Source: Planomonospora sp. ID82291 (GTDB lineage: Bacteria > Actinomycetota > Actinomycetes > Streptosporangiales > Streptosporangiaceae). From it: a stretch of 64,000 bases of DNA. This document shows, piece by piece, positions 33,800 through 42,002 of the stretch. Made by a program: the position numbers and the translations under genes. Positions within the stretch are counted from its first letter, which is position 1, and each line of letters begins with the position of its first letter. The stretch covers positions 496,001 through 560,000 of the forward strand of contig NZ_JABTEX010000004.1 in NCBI RefSeq assembly GCF_015711645.1. Reading direction: 5' to 3'. The notes under the pieces were generated by a model. It was not told where the DNA came from and did not search any database. It saw nothing but the letters and a program-made list of their open reading frames with translations.

Positions 33800-34663
33800 A
33801 TGACTATCTTGCGTCTGCGCGGCCGTGCGTTCCGGCCCGGCGAGTTCGCGATCATGGCGGTGGTCAACCGCACCCCCGACTCGTTCTTCGACAGGGGCAG
33901 GACCTACGGGTTCGGCGCCGCCCTGGAGGCGGTGGACCGCGCCGTCGCCGCGGGAGCCGACATCGTCGACATCGGCGGGGTCAAGGCGGGACCCGGCGAC
34001 GAGGTGGACCCGGCCGAGGAGATCCGCCGGGTGGCCGACCTGGTCGCGGCGGTCCGCGACCGCCATCCCGACCTGATCGTCAGCGTCGACACCTGGCGCG
34101 CGGAGGTCGGCGAGGTCGTGGCGGAGGCCGGAGCCGACCTGCTCAACGACACCTGGGGCGGGGTGGACCCCGCGCTCGCCGGGGTCGCCGCCGCGCACGG
34201 CATCGGCCTGGTCTGCGCGCACGCCGGGCGCGTCGCCCCGCGCACCCGCCCGCACCGCATCGCCTACGCCGACGTGGTGGCCGACGTGATCGACTACACC
34301 GTGGACCTGGCCGAGCGGGCGGTCGCCGCCGGGGTCGCCCGCGAGTCGGTCCTCATCGACCCGGCGCACGACTTCGGCAAGAACACCTACCACTCCCTGG
34401 AGGTCGGCCGCCGGCTGGACGAGATGGTCGCCACCGGCTGGCCGGTGCTCGTCGCGGTCTCCAACAAGGACTTCGTCGGCGAGACCCTGGGCGGGCTCCC
34501 GGTCGACGAGCGGCACGCCGGGACCATGGCCACCCTCGCCGTCTCCGCCTGGCAGGGCGCCCGGGTCTTCCGCGTCCACGACGCGGCCTCCGCTCGCGCC
34601 GCCCTCGCGGTCGTCACCGCGCTGCGGCAGGGCCGCCAGGGTTCGCCCGAACGCCCGTTGTGA
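33800..34663 (+). CDS. folP2: dihydropteroate synthase homologue (FolP2 type)
   Basis: A 287-residue TIM-barrel protein of the dihydropteroate synthase family. The pterin-binding motif reads IMAVVNRTPDSFFD, then DIVDIGGVKAGPG, SVDTWRAEVG, NDTWGGVDP and IDPAHDFGKNTYHSLE. These match the mycobacterial FolP2 branch rather than FolP1. The Mycobacterium leprae FolP2 was reported to lack synthase activity, so the true role is uncertain. It is followed after 18 bp by an RCK potassium-channel subunit gene. In mycobacteria folP2 sits beside gpgS; here gpgS is 28 kb away. Confidence 0.85.
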   Translation: MTILRLRGRAFRPGEFAIMAVVNRTPDSFFDRGRTYGFGAALEAVDRAVAAGADIVDIGGVKAGPGDEVDPAEEIRRVADLVAAVRDRHPDLIVSVDTWRAEVGEVVAEAGADLLNDTWGGVDPALAGVAAAHGIGLVCAHAGRVAPRTRPHRIAYADVVADVIDYTVDLAERAVAAGVARESVLIDPAHDFGKNTYHSLEVGRRLDEMVATGWPVLVAVSNKDFVGETLGGLPVDERHAGTMATLAVSAWQGARVFRVHDAASARAALAVVTALRQGRQGSPERPL

Positions 34664-34681
34664 ACGCAGGAGAGGACGATC

Positions 34682-35344
34682 GTGCCTGACACGAGGAACG
34701 ACCCGGTCGTGGTGATCGGGTTGGGCCGGTTCGGCAGCTCGCTGGCGGCGGAGCTGGTGCGGCGGGGCACCGAGGTGCTGGCGATCGACAGCCGGCCGAA
34801 GGTGGTCCAGAGCATGTCGGGCAGGCTCACCCACGTCGTCGTCGCCGACTCCACGGACCTGGAGGCGCTGCGCCAGCTCGGCGTGCCCGACTTCTACCGG
34901 GCCGTGGTCGCCATCGGCACCGACCTGGAGTCCAGCATCCTGACCACCTCCCTGCTGGTGGAGCTGGAGATCGAGGACATCTGGGCCAAGGCGATCAGCC
35001 GCGACCACGGGCGCATCCTGGAGCGGGTCGGCGCCCACCACGTGATCCTCCCCGAGCACGACATGGGGGAGCGGGTGGCCCACCTGCTCAACGGACGGAT
35101 GCTCGACTACATGGAGGTCGACGCCAACTACGCGCTGGTCAAGACCCGCCCGCCGCGGGACTACACCGGCGTGCCCCTGGGGGAGACCAACCTGCGCCGC
35201 AAGTACGGCGTGACGGTGGTCTGCGTCAAGAGCGAGGACGAGGAGTTCACCTACGCCGGGGCGGACACCGTCCTCGGCTACGGCGACGTGATCATCATCG
35301 CCGGGAGGATCGAGGACGTGGAGCGGTTCGCCGAGCTCCCCTGA
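34682..35344 (+). CDS. potassium uptake RCK subunit (TrkA/KtrA type)
   Basis: A 220-residue cytoplasmic regulator of a Trk/Ktr potassium channel. The RCK_N Rossmann motif is VVVIGLGRFGSSLAAEL, then AIDSRPKVV and VADSTDLEALRQLGV. A C-terminal RCK_C domain (about 138-218) binds a second nucleotide. It should gate a membrane TrkH/KtrB partner, which is not in the window. The GTG at 34682 follows AGGAGAGG. It forms a probable two-gene unit with folP2. Confidence 0.87.
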   Translation: MPDTRNDPVVVIGLGRFGSSLAAELVRRGTEVLAIDSRPKVVQSMSGRLTHVVVADSTDLEALRQLGVPDFYRAVVAIGTDLESSILTTSLLVELEIEDIWAKAISRDHGRILERVGAHHVILPEHDMGERVAHLLNGRMLDYMEVDANYALVKTRPPRDYTGVPLGETNLRRKYGVTVVCVKSEDEEFTYAGADTVLGYGDVIIIAGRIEDVERFAELP

Positions 35345-35440
35345 GGCGGTGCCGGGCTTCCCCTGAGGCGGAAAGGGGGTCGCCGCTCAGCGGGGCGGGG
35401 CCGCTGGGGACAGCGGGAGTGCTCAGGACAGCGGGAGTGC

Positions 35441-36874
35441 TCAGGACAGCGGGAGGCGGACCACCGCGCGCAGGCCGGGGGAGGCGTCCTCCAGGTGCAC
35501 CGCGCCGCCGTGCGCGTCGACCGTCTCGCGGACGATCGCCAGGCCCAGGCCCGCTCCGCCCTCGTCCCGGCTGCGCGCGCTGTCCAGCCGGGTGAACCGG
35601 TCGAAGACCCGCTCCCGGTCGGCCTCGGGGATGCCGGGCCCGTCGTCGGCCACGGTCAGCACCGCGTCCGCGCCCTCGGTCCGCAGCTCGACCAGCACCG
35701 GGGAGACGGTGTGCCGCAGCGCGTTGTCGACCAGGTTGACCAGCACCCGCCCCAGGTCGAGCGCGTCCCCGGCGACCGTGACGGCCGCGCCGCCCTCCCC
35801 GGCGATCCGCACCGTGACGGCCCCGCCGTACCGCTCGACGGTCTGCGGGACCAGGTCGTCCAGTCTGACCGGCTCCCGCCGCGCGAGCGCGCCGCCCCGC
35901 TCGTCCAGGCGCGCCAGCGCGAGCAGGTCCTCGGCGAGCCGGGTCAGGCGCGTGGTGTCCTCCAGCACGCCCTCGGCGGTCTCGCGCCAGTCGTCCGCGC
36001 CGCCCGGATGACCGAGCGCCACCTCCAACTGGAGCCGGATGCTGGCCAGCGGGCTGCGCAGCTCGTGCGCGGCGTCGGAGACCAGGGAGCGCTGGCGGGC
36101 GTCGGCCCGCTCCAGCCGGTCCAGCATGGCGTTGAGCGTGGTGGCCAGGCTGTAGACCTCGTCGCGCGACTCGGGCACCGGCAGGCGGCGGGACCTGGCG
36201 GTGCCGGTGATCTCCTCGGCGCCCCGGCGCAGCGCGGCGATGGGCCGCAGGGTCCGTCCGACGATCACCCAGCTGACCGCGGCCAGCAGGACCAGCAGCA
36301 GGGGCGTGCCGACGACCAGCACCCGCCCGGCCGTGGCGACGCTGGTCTCCACCTCGCTGAAGACCCGCGCCGCGATCACCGTCTGCCCCCGGTCCGCGCT
36401 GAGCACCCGCACCCGCAGCAGGTGCGGGATCCCGTACGGCTCGCCGTCCAGGAACCGCGCGCGGCCCTCCGTCAGCGAGGCGGCCCGCTTCCGGGCGTCC
36501 AGCAGCGGCACGAGCCGGTCGGTGCCGGTGGTGGCGTGGGTGATCCGCCCGGCGGCGTCGACCACCTGGATCAGGGTGCCGTCGGACGAGGTCAGCTCGC
36601 CGGGCAGCCGCCCGGCGTCGGCGAGCGAGACCACCCCCCGGGCGCGCTGGTAGAGCGACTCGTCGGTCCGGTCCAGCAGCGCCCGGGCCAGCACGCCCAT
36701 CATCACGTGGGCGGAGACGGCCAGCGCCACGGCCAGCACCGCGGAGGCGACCGCGGTCAGCCGGAAGCGCAGGCTCCTGCGCCGCCACCACCCGGCGGTA
36801 CGGCGGGCGCCCGTGCTCCGCCCGGGCTCGGCGCGGCCGTCCCCTCCGGGAGCCCCGGAGGACTCAGCCGCCAT
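35441..36874 (-). CDS. sensor histidine kinase (MprB/CseC-like)
   Basis: A 477-residue membrane kinase. Two helices (about 38-62 and 182-205) bracket an extracellular sensor loop; a HAMP domain follows, then the phospho-acceptor histidine near 269 in SDAAHELRSPLASIRL, and an ATPase domain with NLVDNALRHT, VADDGPGIP and GLGLAIVRETVDAHGG. It overlaps the end of the response regulator gene by 11 bp, so the two are translated together. Downstream hairpins are weak; short repeats of CAGCGGGAGTGCT lie after its stop. Confidence 0.9.
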   Translation of the reverse strand: MAAESSGAPGGDGRAEPGRSTGARRTAGWWRRRSLRFRLTAVASAVLAVALAVSAHVMMGVLARALLDRTDESLYQRARGVVSLADAGRLPGELTSSDGTLIQVVDAAGRITHATTGTDRLVPLLDARKRAASLTEGRARFLDGEPYGIPHLLRVRVLSADRGQTVIAARVFSEVETSVATAGRVLVVGTPLLLVLLAAVSWVIVGRTLRPIAALRRGAEEITGTARSRRLPVPESRDEVYSLATTLNAMLDRLERADARQRSLVSDAAHELRSPLASIRLQLEVALGHPGGADDWRETAEGVLEDTTRLTRLAEDLLALARLDERGGALARREPVRLDDLVPQTVERYGGAVTVRIAGEGGAAVTVAGDALDLGRVLVNLVDNALRHTVSPVLVELRTEGADAVLTVADDGPGIPEADRERVFDRFTRLDSARSRDEGGAGLGLAIVRETVDAHGGAVHLEDASPGLRAVVRLPLS

Positions 36875-37538
36875 CGCCAGCCAGCCGGTACCCGGCTCCC
36901 CGCACGGTCTGCAGCGCGTTGCGGGAGAACGGCACGTCGATCTTGCGGCGCAGGTAGCCCACGTAGACCTCGACCACGTTCGGGTCGGTGTCGAAGGTGT
37001 CCCAGACGTGCTCCAGGATCTCGGTCTTGGACACCACCTCGTCGTGCCGGCGGAGCAGGTACTCCAGCAGGGCGAACTCCCGGGGCGTCAGCTCCACCGG
37101 CGTCCGCCCCCGGCTGACCTTGCGCCGGGCGGGGTCCAGCGACAGGTCCCCGGCCCGCAGCACGGCGGGCCGCCGTCCGGCGCCGCGCCGCAGCAGGGCC
37201 CGGAGCCTGGCCACCAGCACCACGTAGGAGAACGGCTTGGTGAGGTAGTCGTCGGCGCCCAGGTCCAGCCCGTCGGCCATGTCGTACTCGCCGTCCTTGG
37301 CCGACAGCATCAGGATCGGCACCCAGTTCTCCTCGGCCCGCAGCTGTTTGCAGACGTTGTAGCCCGAGAGCCGGGGCAGCATGATGTCCAGCACGACCAC
37401 GTCGTAGTCGCCCTGCCTGGCCCGGTGCAGGCCGTCCTCGCCGTCGTGCGCGAGGTCGACCGCGAACCCCTCGGCCTGCAGCCCGCGCTGGAGCGCCGCG
37501 GCCATCCGCCGCTCGTCCTCCACGACGAGCACCCTCAT
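36864..37538 (-). CDS. OmpR-family response regulator
   Basis: A 224-residue regulator. The receiver has the acidic pair Glu7/Asp8 (VVEDERR), the phosphorylation site Asp51 (VVVLDIMLP) and the switch lysine in LSAKDGE; the C-terminal winged helix is visible as LTPREFALLEYLLRR and YVGYLRRKID. It is the first gene of the two-component operon (AGGAGGCAGGG before the ATG). Four copies of GCTGAGA in the divergent promoter region are its likely binding sites, giving autoregulation and control of the envelope protein and ABC exporter beyond. Confidence 0.92.
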   Translation of the reverse strand: MRVLVVEDERRMAAALQRGLQAEGFAVDLAHDGEDGLHRARQGDYDVVVLDIMLPRLSGYNVCKQLRAEENWVPILMLSAKDGEYDMADGLDLGADDYLTKPFSYVVLVARLRALLRRGAGRRPAVLRAGDLSLDPARRKVSRGRTPVELTPREFALLEYLLRRHDEVVSKTEILEHVWDTFDTDPNVVEVYVGYLRRKIDVPFSRNALQTVRGAGYRLAGDGG

Positions 37539-37578
37539 CCCTGCCTCCTCTCGTCCGGCACCATCTTCGGCCAGTGCG

Positions 37579-37626
37579 GCTGAGAGGCGGCTGAGAACCC
37601 TGTGGGACCTCTCAGCTCGTCTCAGC
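37579..37626. promoter_or_regulatory. cluster of four GCTGAGA half-sites (OmpR-type operator)
   Basis: GCTGAGA occurs at 37579-37585 and 37590-37596 (11-bp step) and as its complement TCTCAGC at 37610-37616 and 37620-37626 (10-bp step). Paired direct repeats one helical turn apart are the usual binding pattern of OmpR-family regulators. The cluster lies between the regulator gene and its divergent neighbour. Confidence 0.65.
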
Positions 37627-37702
37627 TTCCGCACAGGGGCTCCCGTGCAGTCTTCAGGTGAAGGCACAGACGGACATGAAAGACATACCGTAAGGGAGTG
37701 AC

Positions 37703-38950
37703 ATGTCAGAGCAGGAACAGCGGCGGACCCGAAGAGGCCGCGCCGTGAGGTGGGGCGTGCCGATCGCCGCGGTCGCGGTGGTCGCGGGAGCCGTCGGCGC
37801 GGGCCCGGTCATCGCCGCGGTCCAGGGGGCGCCGGCGCTGCCCGAGCGCACCGCCGAGCAGTTGCTCGCCGACGCCGTCCGGGCCGGAGAGGCCGGGCCG
37901 CGGCCCATGTCGGGCACCCTCATGCAGACCTCCTCCTTCGGCCTGCCGGGGCTGCCGCAGGTGACGGGGGCGACCGGCAGCTCGCCCACCGCGCTGCTCG
38001 CCGGCTCGCACGAGCTGAAGGTCTGGTACGGCGGGGCCGACAAGGTCCGGCTGGCGCTGCCCGGCCGGATGAGCGAGACCGACCTGATCGTCGGAGGCGG
38101 CCAGGCCTGGCTCTGGGAGAGCGACGCGAACAAGGCCACCCGCATCAAGGCCGGTTCCGAGGAGCTCGCCGCGCACGGGGCCGGGCACGGGCGGGGGAAG
38201 GGGACCGATCACGGGGCCGAGCACGGGCCGGGGAAGGGGACCGGTCACGGTCCCGGAGCGGCCGGAGCGCTGCCCGAGGGGGCCACGCCGCAGCAGATCG
38301 CGCAGGAACTGCTCAAGAAGGCCGACGCCGACACCGCGGTCGGCGTGACCAGCAACGAGAAGGTCGCCGGCCGCGACGCCTACCAGCTCACCCTCGCCCC
38401 CAAGGACGCCGCGTCCCTGGTGAAGGAGATCAGGCTGGCGCTGGACGGGGAGACCCTGACCCCCCTGCGGGTCCAGGTCTACGCCGAGGGCTCGGCCGAA
38501 CCGGCCTTCGAGGTGGGCTTCACCACGGTGACCTTCACCCCGCCCGCCCCGGAGAACTTCACCTTCACCCCGCCGCCGGGCGCGAAGGTCGAGGAGAAGT
38601 CGTTCTCCGAGCTCACGTCCGGGCACGCGGCGCGGCAGGACGAGGGCGAGAGGATGAAGGACGGGGCCGAGGTCGTCGGCACGGGTTGGACCGCGGTCGC
38701 CGTGCTCCCCTTCTCCCTGCGGGACCTCCAGGAAGGAAGGCCGGAGCAGGCCGCCGGCGGTGAGGCGGCCGGGGACGCGACCGCCGTGGCCGACGCCCTG
38801 CTGAAGTCCGCCACCCCGGTCAGCGGGACGTGGGGCAGCGGCAAGGTCATCCGGACCAAGCTGGTCTCCGCGCTGCTCACCGACGACGGGCGCCTGCTCC
38901 TCGGGGCGGTCACCCCCGAGAAGCTGGTCGAGGCGGCCGGCCGGAAGTGA
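37703..38950 (+). CDS. exported LolA/DUF2092-like envelope protein
   Basis: A 415-residue protein with one N-terminal membrane anchor (WGVPIAAVAVVAGAVGAG) and an extracellular beta-rich region resembling LolA / DUF2092 lipoprotein-carrier folds (MSGTLMQTSSFGLPGLP, VTFTPPAPENFTFTPPPGAK). A central His/Gly-rich linker, with AHGAGHGRGKGTDHG and a further similar repeat, could bind metal. GGGAG precedes the ATG. The gene faces the two-component operon across its putative binding sites and leads into the ABC exporter, so it probably serves envelope stress or lipid/antibiotic handling. Confidence 0.75.
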   Translation: MSEQEQRRTRRGRAVRWGVPIAAVAVVAGAVGAGPVIAAVQGAPALPERTAEQLLADAVRAGEAGPRPMSGTLMQTSSFGLPGLPQVTGATGSSPTALLAGSHELKVWYGGADKVRLALPGRMSETDLIVGGGQAWLWESDANKATRIKAGSEELAAHGAGHGRGKGTDHGAEHGPGKGTGHGPGAAGALPEGATPQQIAQELLKKADADTAVGVTSNEKVAGRDAYQLTLAPKDAASLVKEIRLALDGETLTPLRVQVYAEGSAEPAFEVGFTTVTFTPPAPENFTFTPPPGAKVEEKSFSELTSGHAARQDEGERMKDGAEVVGTGWTAVAVLPFSLRDLQEGRPEQAAGGEAAGDATAVADALLKSATPVSGTWGSGKVIRTKLVSALLTDDGRLLLGAVTPEKLVEAAGRK

Positions 38951-39021
38951 GCGTGATCCCGGGGGCGCCCGCCGCGGCGCCCCCACCCGCCGCCCAGGAC
39001 CGGACGACCGAAGGAGCTTCC

Positions 39022-40008
39022 GTGGTGACCGTCCGCACCGACCCGACCCCCCGCACGGACAGGACCGGGCCCCCGCAGGACCACGCGATCGTGATCCGGG
39101 GGCTGACCAAGCGCTTCCGCGGCGGGCAGGTGGCCGTGGACCGCCTCGACCTGGCCGTGCCGCGGGGCTCGGTCTTCGGCTTCCTCGGCCCGAACGGCTC
39201 GGGCAAGACCACGACGATCCGCATGCTGCTCGGGCTCGTCGCCCCGACGGAGGGCAGCTGGGAGCTGCTCGGCACGCCGATGCCCGGTGGGATCGGCGCC
39301 GTGCTGCCCCGGGTGGGGGCGCTGGTCGAAGGGCCGGCGTTCTACCCCTACCTGTCGGGCGAGGCGAACCTGCGCCGCTACGACGCCGCCGACCCGGCCG
39401 CCGACCCGCGCACCGCCGCGCGCCGGATCGGCCTCGCCCTGGAGCGGGTCGGGCTGACCGCGGCGGCCCGCAAGCGCTACCGCGCCTACTCGCTGGGCAT
39501 GCGCCAGCGGCTGGCCATCGCCGCCGCGCTGCTCGGCCCGCGGGACCTGCTGATCCTCGACGAACCGACCAACGGGCTGGACCCGCAGGGCACCCGCGAG
39601 GTGCGCGCGCTCGTCGCGGAGGTCGCCTCCGGCGGGACGACCGTCTTCGTCTCCTCCCACCTGCTGACCGAGATCGAGCAGATGTGCACCCACGTCGGCG
39701 TCATGTGCGCCGGCCGGCTGGTGGCCGAGGGGCCGGTCGCCGAGCTGCGCGCGGGGGAGGAGGCCAGGGTCCGGGTGGAGACGCCGGATCCCGCCGCGGC
39801 GGCGGCCGTCCTGGCGGGGCTCGGGCTGACGGGGGTCCGGACCGGTGCGGCGGAGGCCGGCGCGGTGCTCGGCGGGCTCCCGCCCGAGCGCGTCACCGCC
39901 GCCCTGGTGACCGGCGGGGTCGCGGTACGCGGGCTGGCCGTGCACCGGCCGAGTCTGGAGGACGTGTTCGTGGAGCTGACCGGGGAGGGTTTCGATGTCG
40001 ACGGCTGA
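39022..40008 (+). CDS. ABC exporter ATP-binding protein
   Basis: A 328-residue ATPase. Walker A is GPNGSGKTT, the signature is YSLGMRQRL, Walker B is LLILDEPTNGLD, and the switch histidine is in SSHLLTE; a C-terminal regulatory extension of about 80 residues follows. AAGGAG sits 5 bp before the GTG at 39022. An in-frame GTG at 38947 overlapping the upstream stop is an alternative, but it has no good ribosome site. It partners the permease downstream and is probably co-transcribed with the LolA-like gene. Confidence 0.88.
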   Translation: MVTVRTDPTPRTDRTGPPQDHAIVIRGLTKRFRGGQVAVDRLDLAVPRGSVFGFLGPNGSGKTTTIRMLLGLVAPTEGSWELLGTPMPGGIGAVLPRVGALVEGPAFYPYLSGEANLRRYDAADPAADPRTAARRIGLALERVGLTAAARKRYRAYSLGMRQRLAIAAALLGPRDLLILDEPTNGLDPQGTREVRALVAEVASGGTTVFVSSHLLTEIEQMCTHVGVMCAGRLVAEGPVAELRAGEEARVRVETPDPAAAAAVLAGLGLTGVRTGAAEAGAVLGGLPPERVTAALVTGGVAVRGLAVHRPSLEDVFVELTGEGFDVDG

Positions 40009-40152
40009 CGTGGTGACGGGGACGCCGGAGGCCGTGGCCGCCGGAACGGCGGCGGGGACCGCGGCGGCGGGGACGCCGGCGGTGAGCGGGACGCGGACCG
40101 GGGTTCCGGCGGGGGCGCGGCGGGGACCGGGGCCGGGGGCGCGGCGGGGACG

Positions 40153-40998
40153 GTGCGGCGGCCGGGCGCGGTGCGGGCCTGGTGGCGGCTGTTCGCCTCG
40201 GAGACCGGACTGATCTTCCGCCGGCCGCGCAACCTCGCCATGCTCGCCGTCCTGGCGTTCGTGCCGGTCCTGCTGGGCGTGGCGCTGCGCCTGTTCGGCG
40301 GGCCGGGCGAGGGCGAGGCCGACGGTGCAGGAGCGATCTTCACGCAGATCGCCGGGAACGGGCTCTTCCTCACCTTCGCCGCGCTCGCGCTCCTGGTGCA
40401 GCTGCTGCTGCCCGTGTCCGTCGCGGTGGTCGCCGGGGACGGGATCGCCGGGGAGGCGGGCGGCGGCACGCTGCGCTACCTGCTCACCGCCCCGGCGGGG
40501 CGGACCCGGCTGCTGACCGTCAAGTACGCGGGCGCGGTCGTCTTCAGCCTGGCGGCGGTCACCCTGGTCGCGCTGTCCGCGCTGGTCGTCGGACTGGTGC
40601 TGTTCCCGGCGGGGCCGATCACGCTGCTGTCGGGGACGACGGTCCCCTTCGCCGAGGGGCTGCTCAGGATCGGCGTCGTCGTGCTCTACGCCACGGCGGG
40701 GATGGCCGCCCTGGCCGCCGTCTCGCTGGCCCTGTCGACGCTGACGGAGGCGGCCGTCGGCGCCATCGCCGCCACCGTGGTGCTGGTCATCGCCACCCAG
40801 GTCGTCGGCGCCGTCCCGCAGCTGTCGGGGCTCCAGCCGTACCTGCTGACGCACTGGTGGAGCGGGTTCGACGGCGTCCTGCGCGATCCGGTGGCGACCG
40901 CGGAGATGGGGCGGGGCCTGCTGGTCTTCGCCGCCTACACGGTGATCTTCGGTTCGGTGGCCTGGGCCCGCTTCACGAGCAGGGACGTCACCGCCTGA
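40153..40998 (+). CDS. ABC exporter permease (start uncertain, possible frameshift)
   Basis: A permease of 281 residues from GTG 40153, with about six helices; marks are RLFASETGLIFRRPRN, then LLPVSVAVVAGDGIAGEAGGGTLRYLL. The start is doubtful. A strong ribosome site (GGGGAGGG) precedes an ATG at 39995 that overlaps the ATPase stop, as expected for coupled genes, but that frame closes at 40213. The two frames would join if one base were missing in the G-rich run around 40100-40150. So either a sequencing slip or a real frameshift, or the upstream frame is a leader peptide. Confidence 0.78.
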   Translation: MRRPGAVRAWWRLFASETGLIFRRPRNLAMLAVLAFVPVLLGVALRLFGGPGEGEADGAGAIFTQIAGNGLFLTFAALALLVQLLLPVSVAVVAGDGIAGEAGGGTLRYLLTAPAGRTRLLTVKYAGAVVFSLAAVTLVALSALVVGLVLFPAGPITLLSGTTVPFAEGLLRIGVVVLYATAGMAALAAVSLALSTLTEAAVGAIAATVVLVIATQVVGAVPQLSGLQPYLLTHWWSGFDGVLRDPVATAEMGRGLLVFAAYTVIFGSVAWARFTSRDVTA

Positions 40999-41021
40999 GG
41001 GCTCCGGCGGGGGGACGGCGC

Positions 41022-41054
41022 GGTCCCGCGGAGCGCTGCGCTCTCCGCGGGACC
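41022..41054. terminator. hairpin terminator between convergent genes
   Basis: A perfect 12-bp stem (GGTCCCGCGGAG and complement) with a 9-bp loop follows the permease gene. A second perfect 12-bp inverted repeat (GCGGTCACCGGG, 41094-41105 with 41131-41142) lies 40 bp further on, towards the convergent YcnI gene. Confidence 0.7.
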
Positions 41055-41168
41055 GGCGTTTCCGTGCCCGGACGCCGGTGTCGCCCGCGCCCGGCGGTCA
41101 CCGGGTGCGGGCGGCCCGGGGCCGTCCGTGCCCGGTGACCGCGCGGACGAGCCGTCGGCGGTCCTTCC

Positions 41169-41954
41169 TCAGGGGCGCGTCCCGTCCGGGCCCGCCCCGG
41201 AGGCCGTACGGCTCCCGCGGCGCAGGCCGAGCAGCCCGGCCGCGAGCCCGGCCAGCCCGGCGGCCAGCCCGGCGCCGCCGAGCAGGCGGGCGGTGCCGTC
41301 GGAGGACCCGGAGTGCCCGGAGGACGCGTCGGCGGCGACCGGGGCGACCGACGGCGCGGCGTGCGCCCCCGGGGAGGCCGCGGCGGCCGGGTGACCGCCG
41401 TGCCCGTCGCTCCCGGCCGCGGCCGGGGTGAGCCGCAGGACCGGAGCGGGGTGCTCGGGCTCGGAGCCGTCGGCCTTCGGCTCGTCGTCCCAGGCCACGA
41501 CCTCACCGCTGCTGTAGGTCTGGGTCGCGGGGAAGACCAGCCGGTCGGTGTCGGTGGGCAGCCGGCCCATCGACACCTCGAACTCCTGGAACTGGCCGGG
41601 CTCGATCGTCCCGCCCGACCAGGTGACCTTCGTGACGGCCTCGGTCAGCTCGCCGTACTCGGTGGTCACCGGCTCGGGCAGCTCGCCCTCGGTCACCTCG
41701 ACCTTCCAGCCCGGGACCGGCTTGACCGAGACGAAGGCCAGCGGGTGGTCGGTGGGGAAGGTCACCTCGATCTTGCCGGTCGAGGCGTCGTCACGCTCGT
41801 TGGGCACCCGGAAGGCGACCTTGGTGAAGCCGCCCTGTTCGGCGCTGCCGGGGTTGATCGTGACGTGGGCGAGGGCCGGTACGGCCAGACCGAGGGTGAG
41901 GGCGGCGGCACCGGCGGTGACCGCCAGGGTGCGGCGCACGGCGGAAGACGGCAT
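41169..41954 (-). CDS. YcnI family (DUF1775) copper-binding envelope protein
   Basis: A 261-residue exported protein. After a signal peptide (AALTLGLAVPALA) the mature chain starts at histidine (HVTINPGSAEQGGF). In Bacillus YcnI the equivalent N-terminal histidine helps bind Cu(II), together with a conserved Trp (VVAWDD or VTWSGG here). A His/Gly/Ala linker and a C-terminal helix with Arg-rich end anchor it to the membrane. It follows a small membrane protein gene by 48 bp on the same strand. A role in copper homeostasis is well supported. Confidence 0.88.
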   Translation of the reverse strand: MPSSAVRRTLAVTAGAAALTLGLAVPALAHVTINPGSAEQGGFTKVAFRVPNERDDASTGKIEVTFPTDHPLAFVSVKPVPGWKVEVTEGELPEPVTTEYGELTEAVTKVTWSGGTIEPGQFQEFEVSMGRLPTDTDRLVFPATQTYSSGEVVAWDDEPKADGSEPEHPAPVLRLTPAAAGSDGHGGHPAAAASPGAHAAPSVAPVAADASSGHSGSSDGTARLLGGAGLAAGLAGLAAGLLGLRRGSRTASGAGPDGTRP

Positions 41955-42002
41955 GGGAGATCTCCACTTCGACGAGAACGGGGGAATCGGGTCGGGGCGG
42001 GG

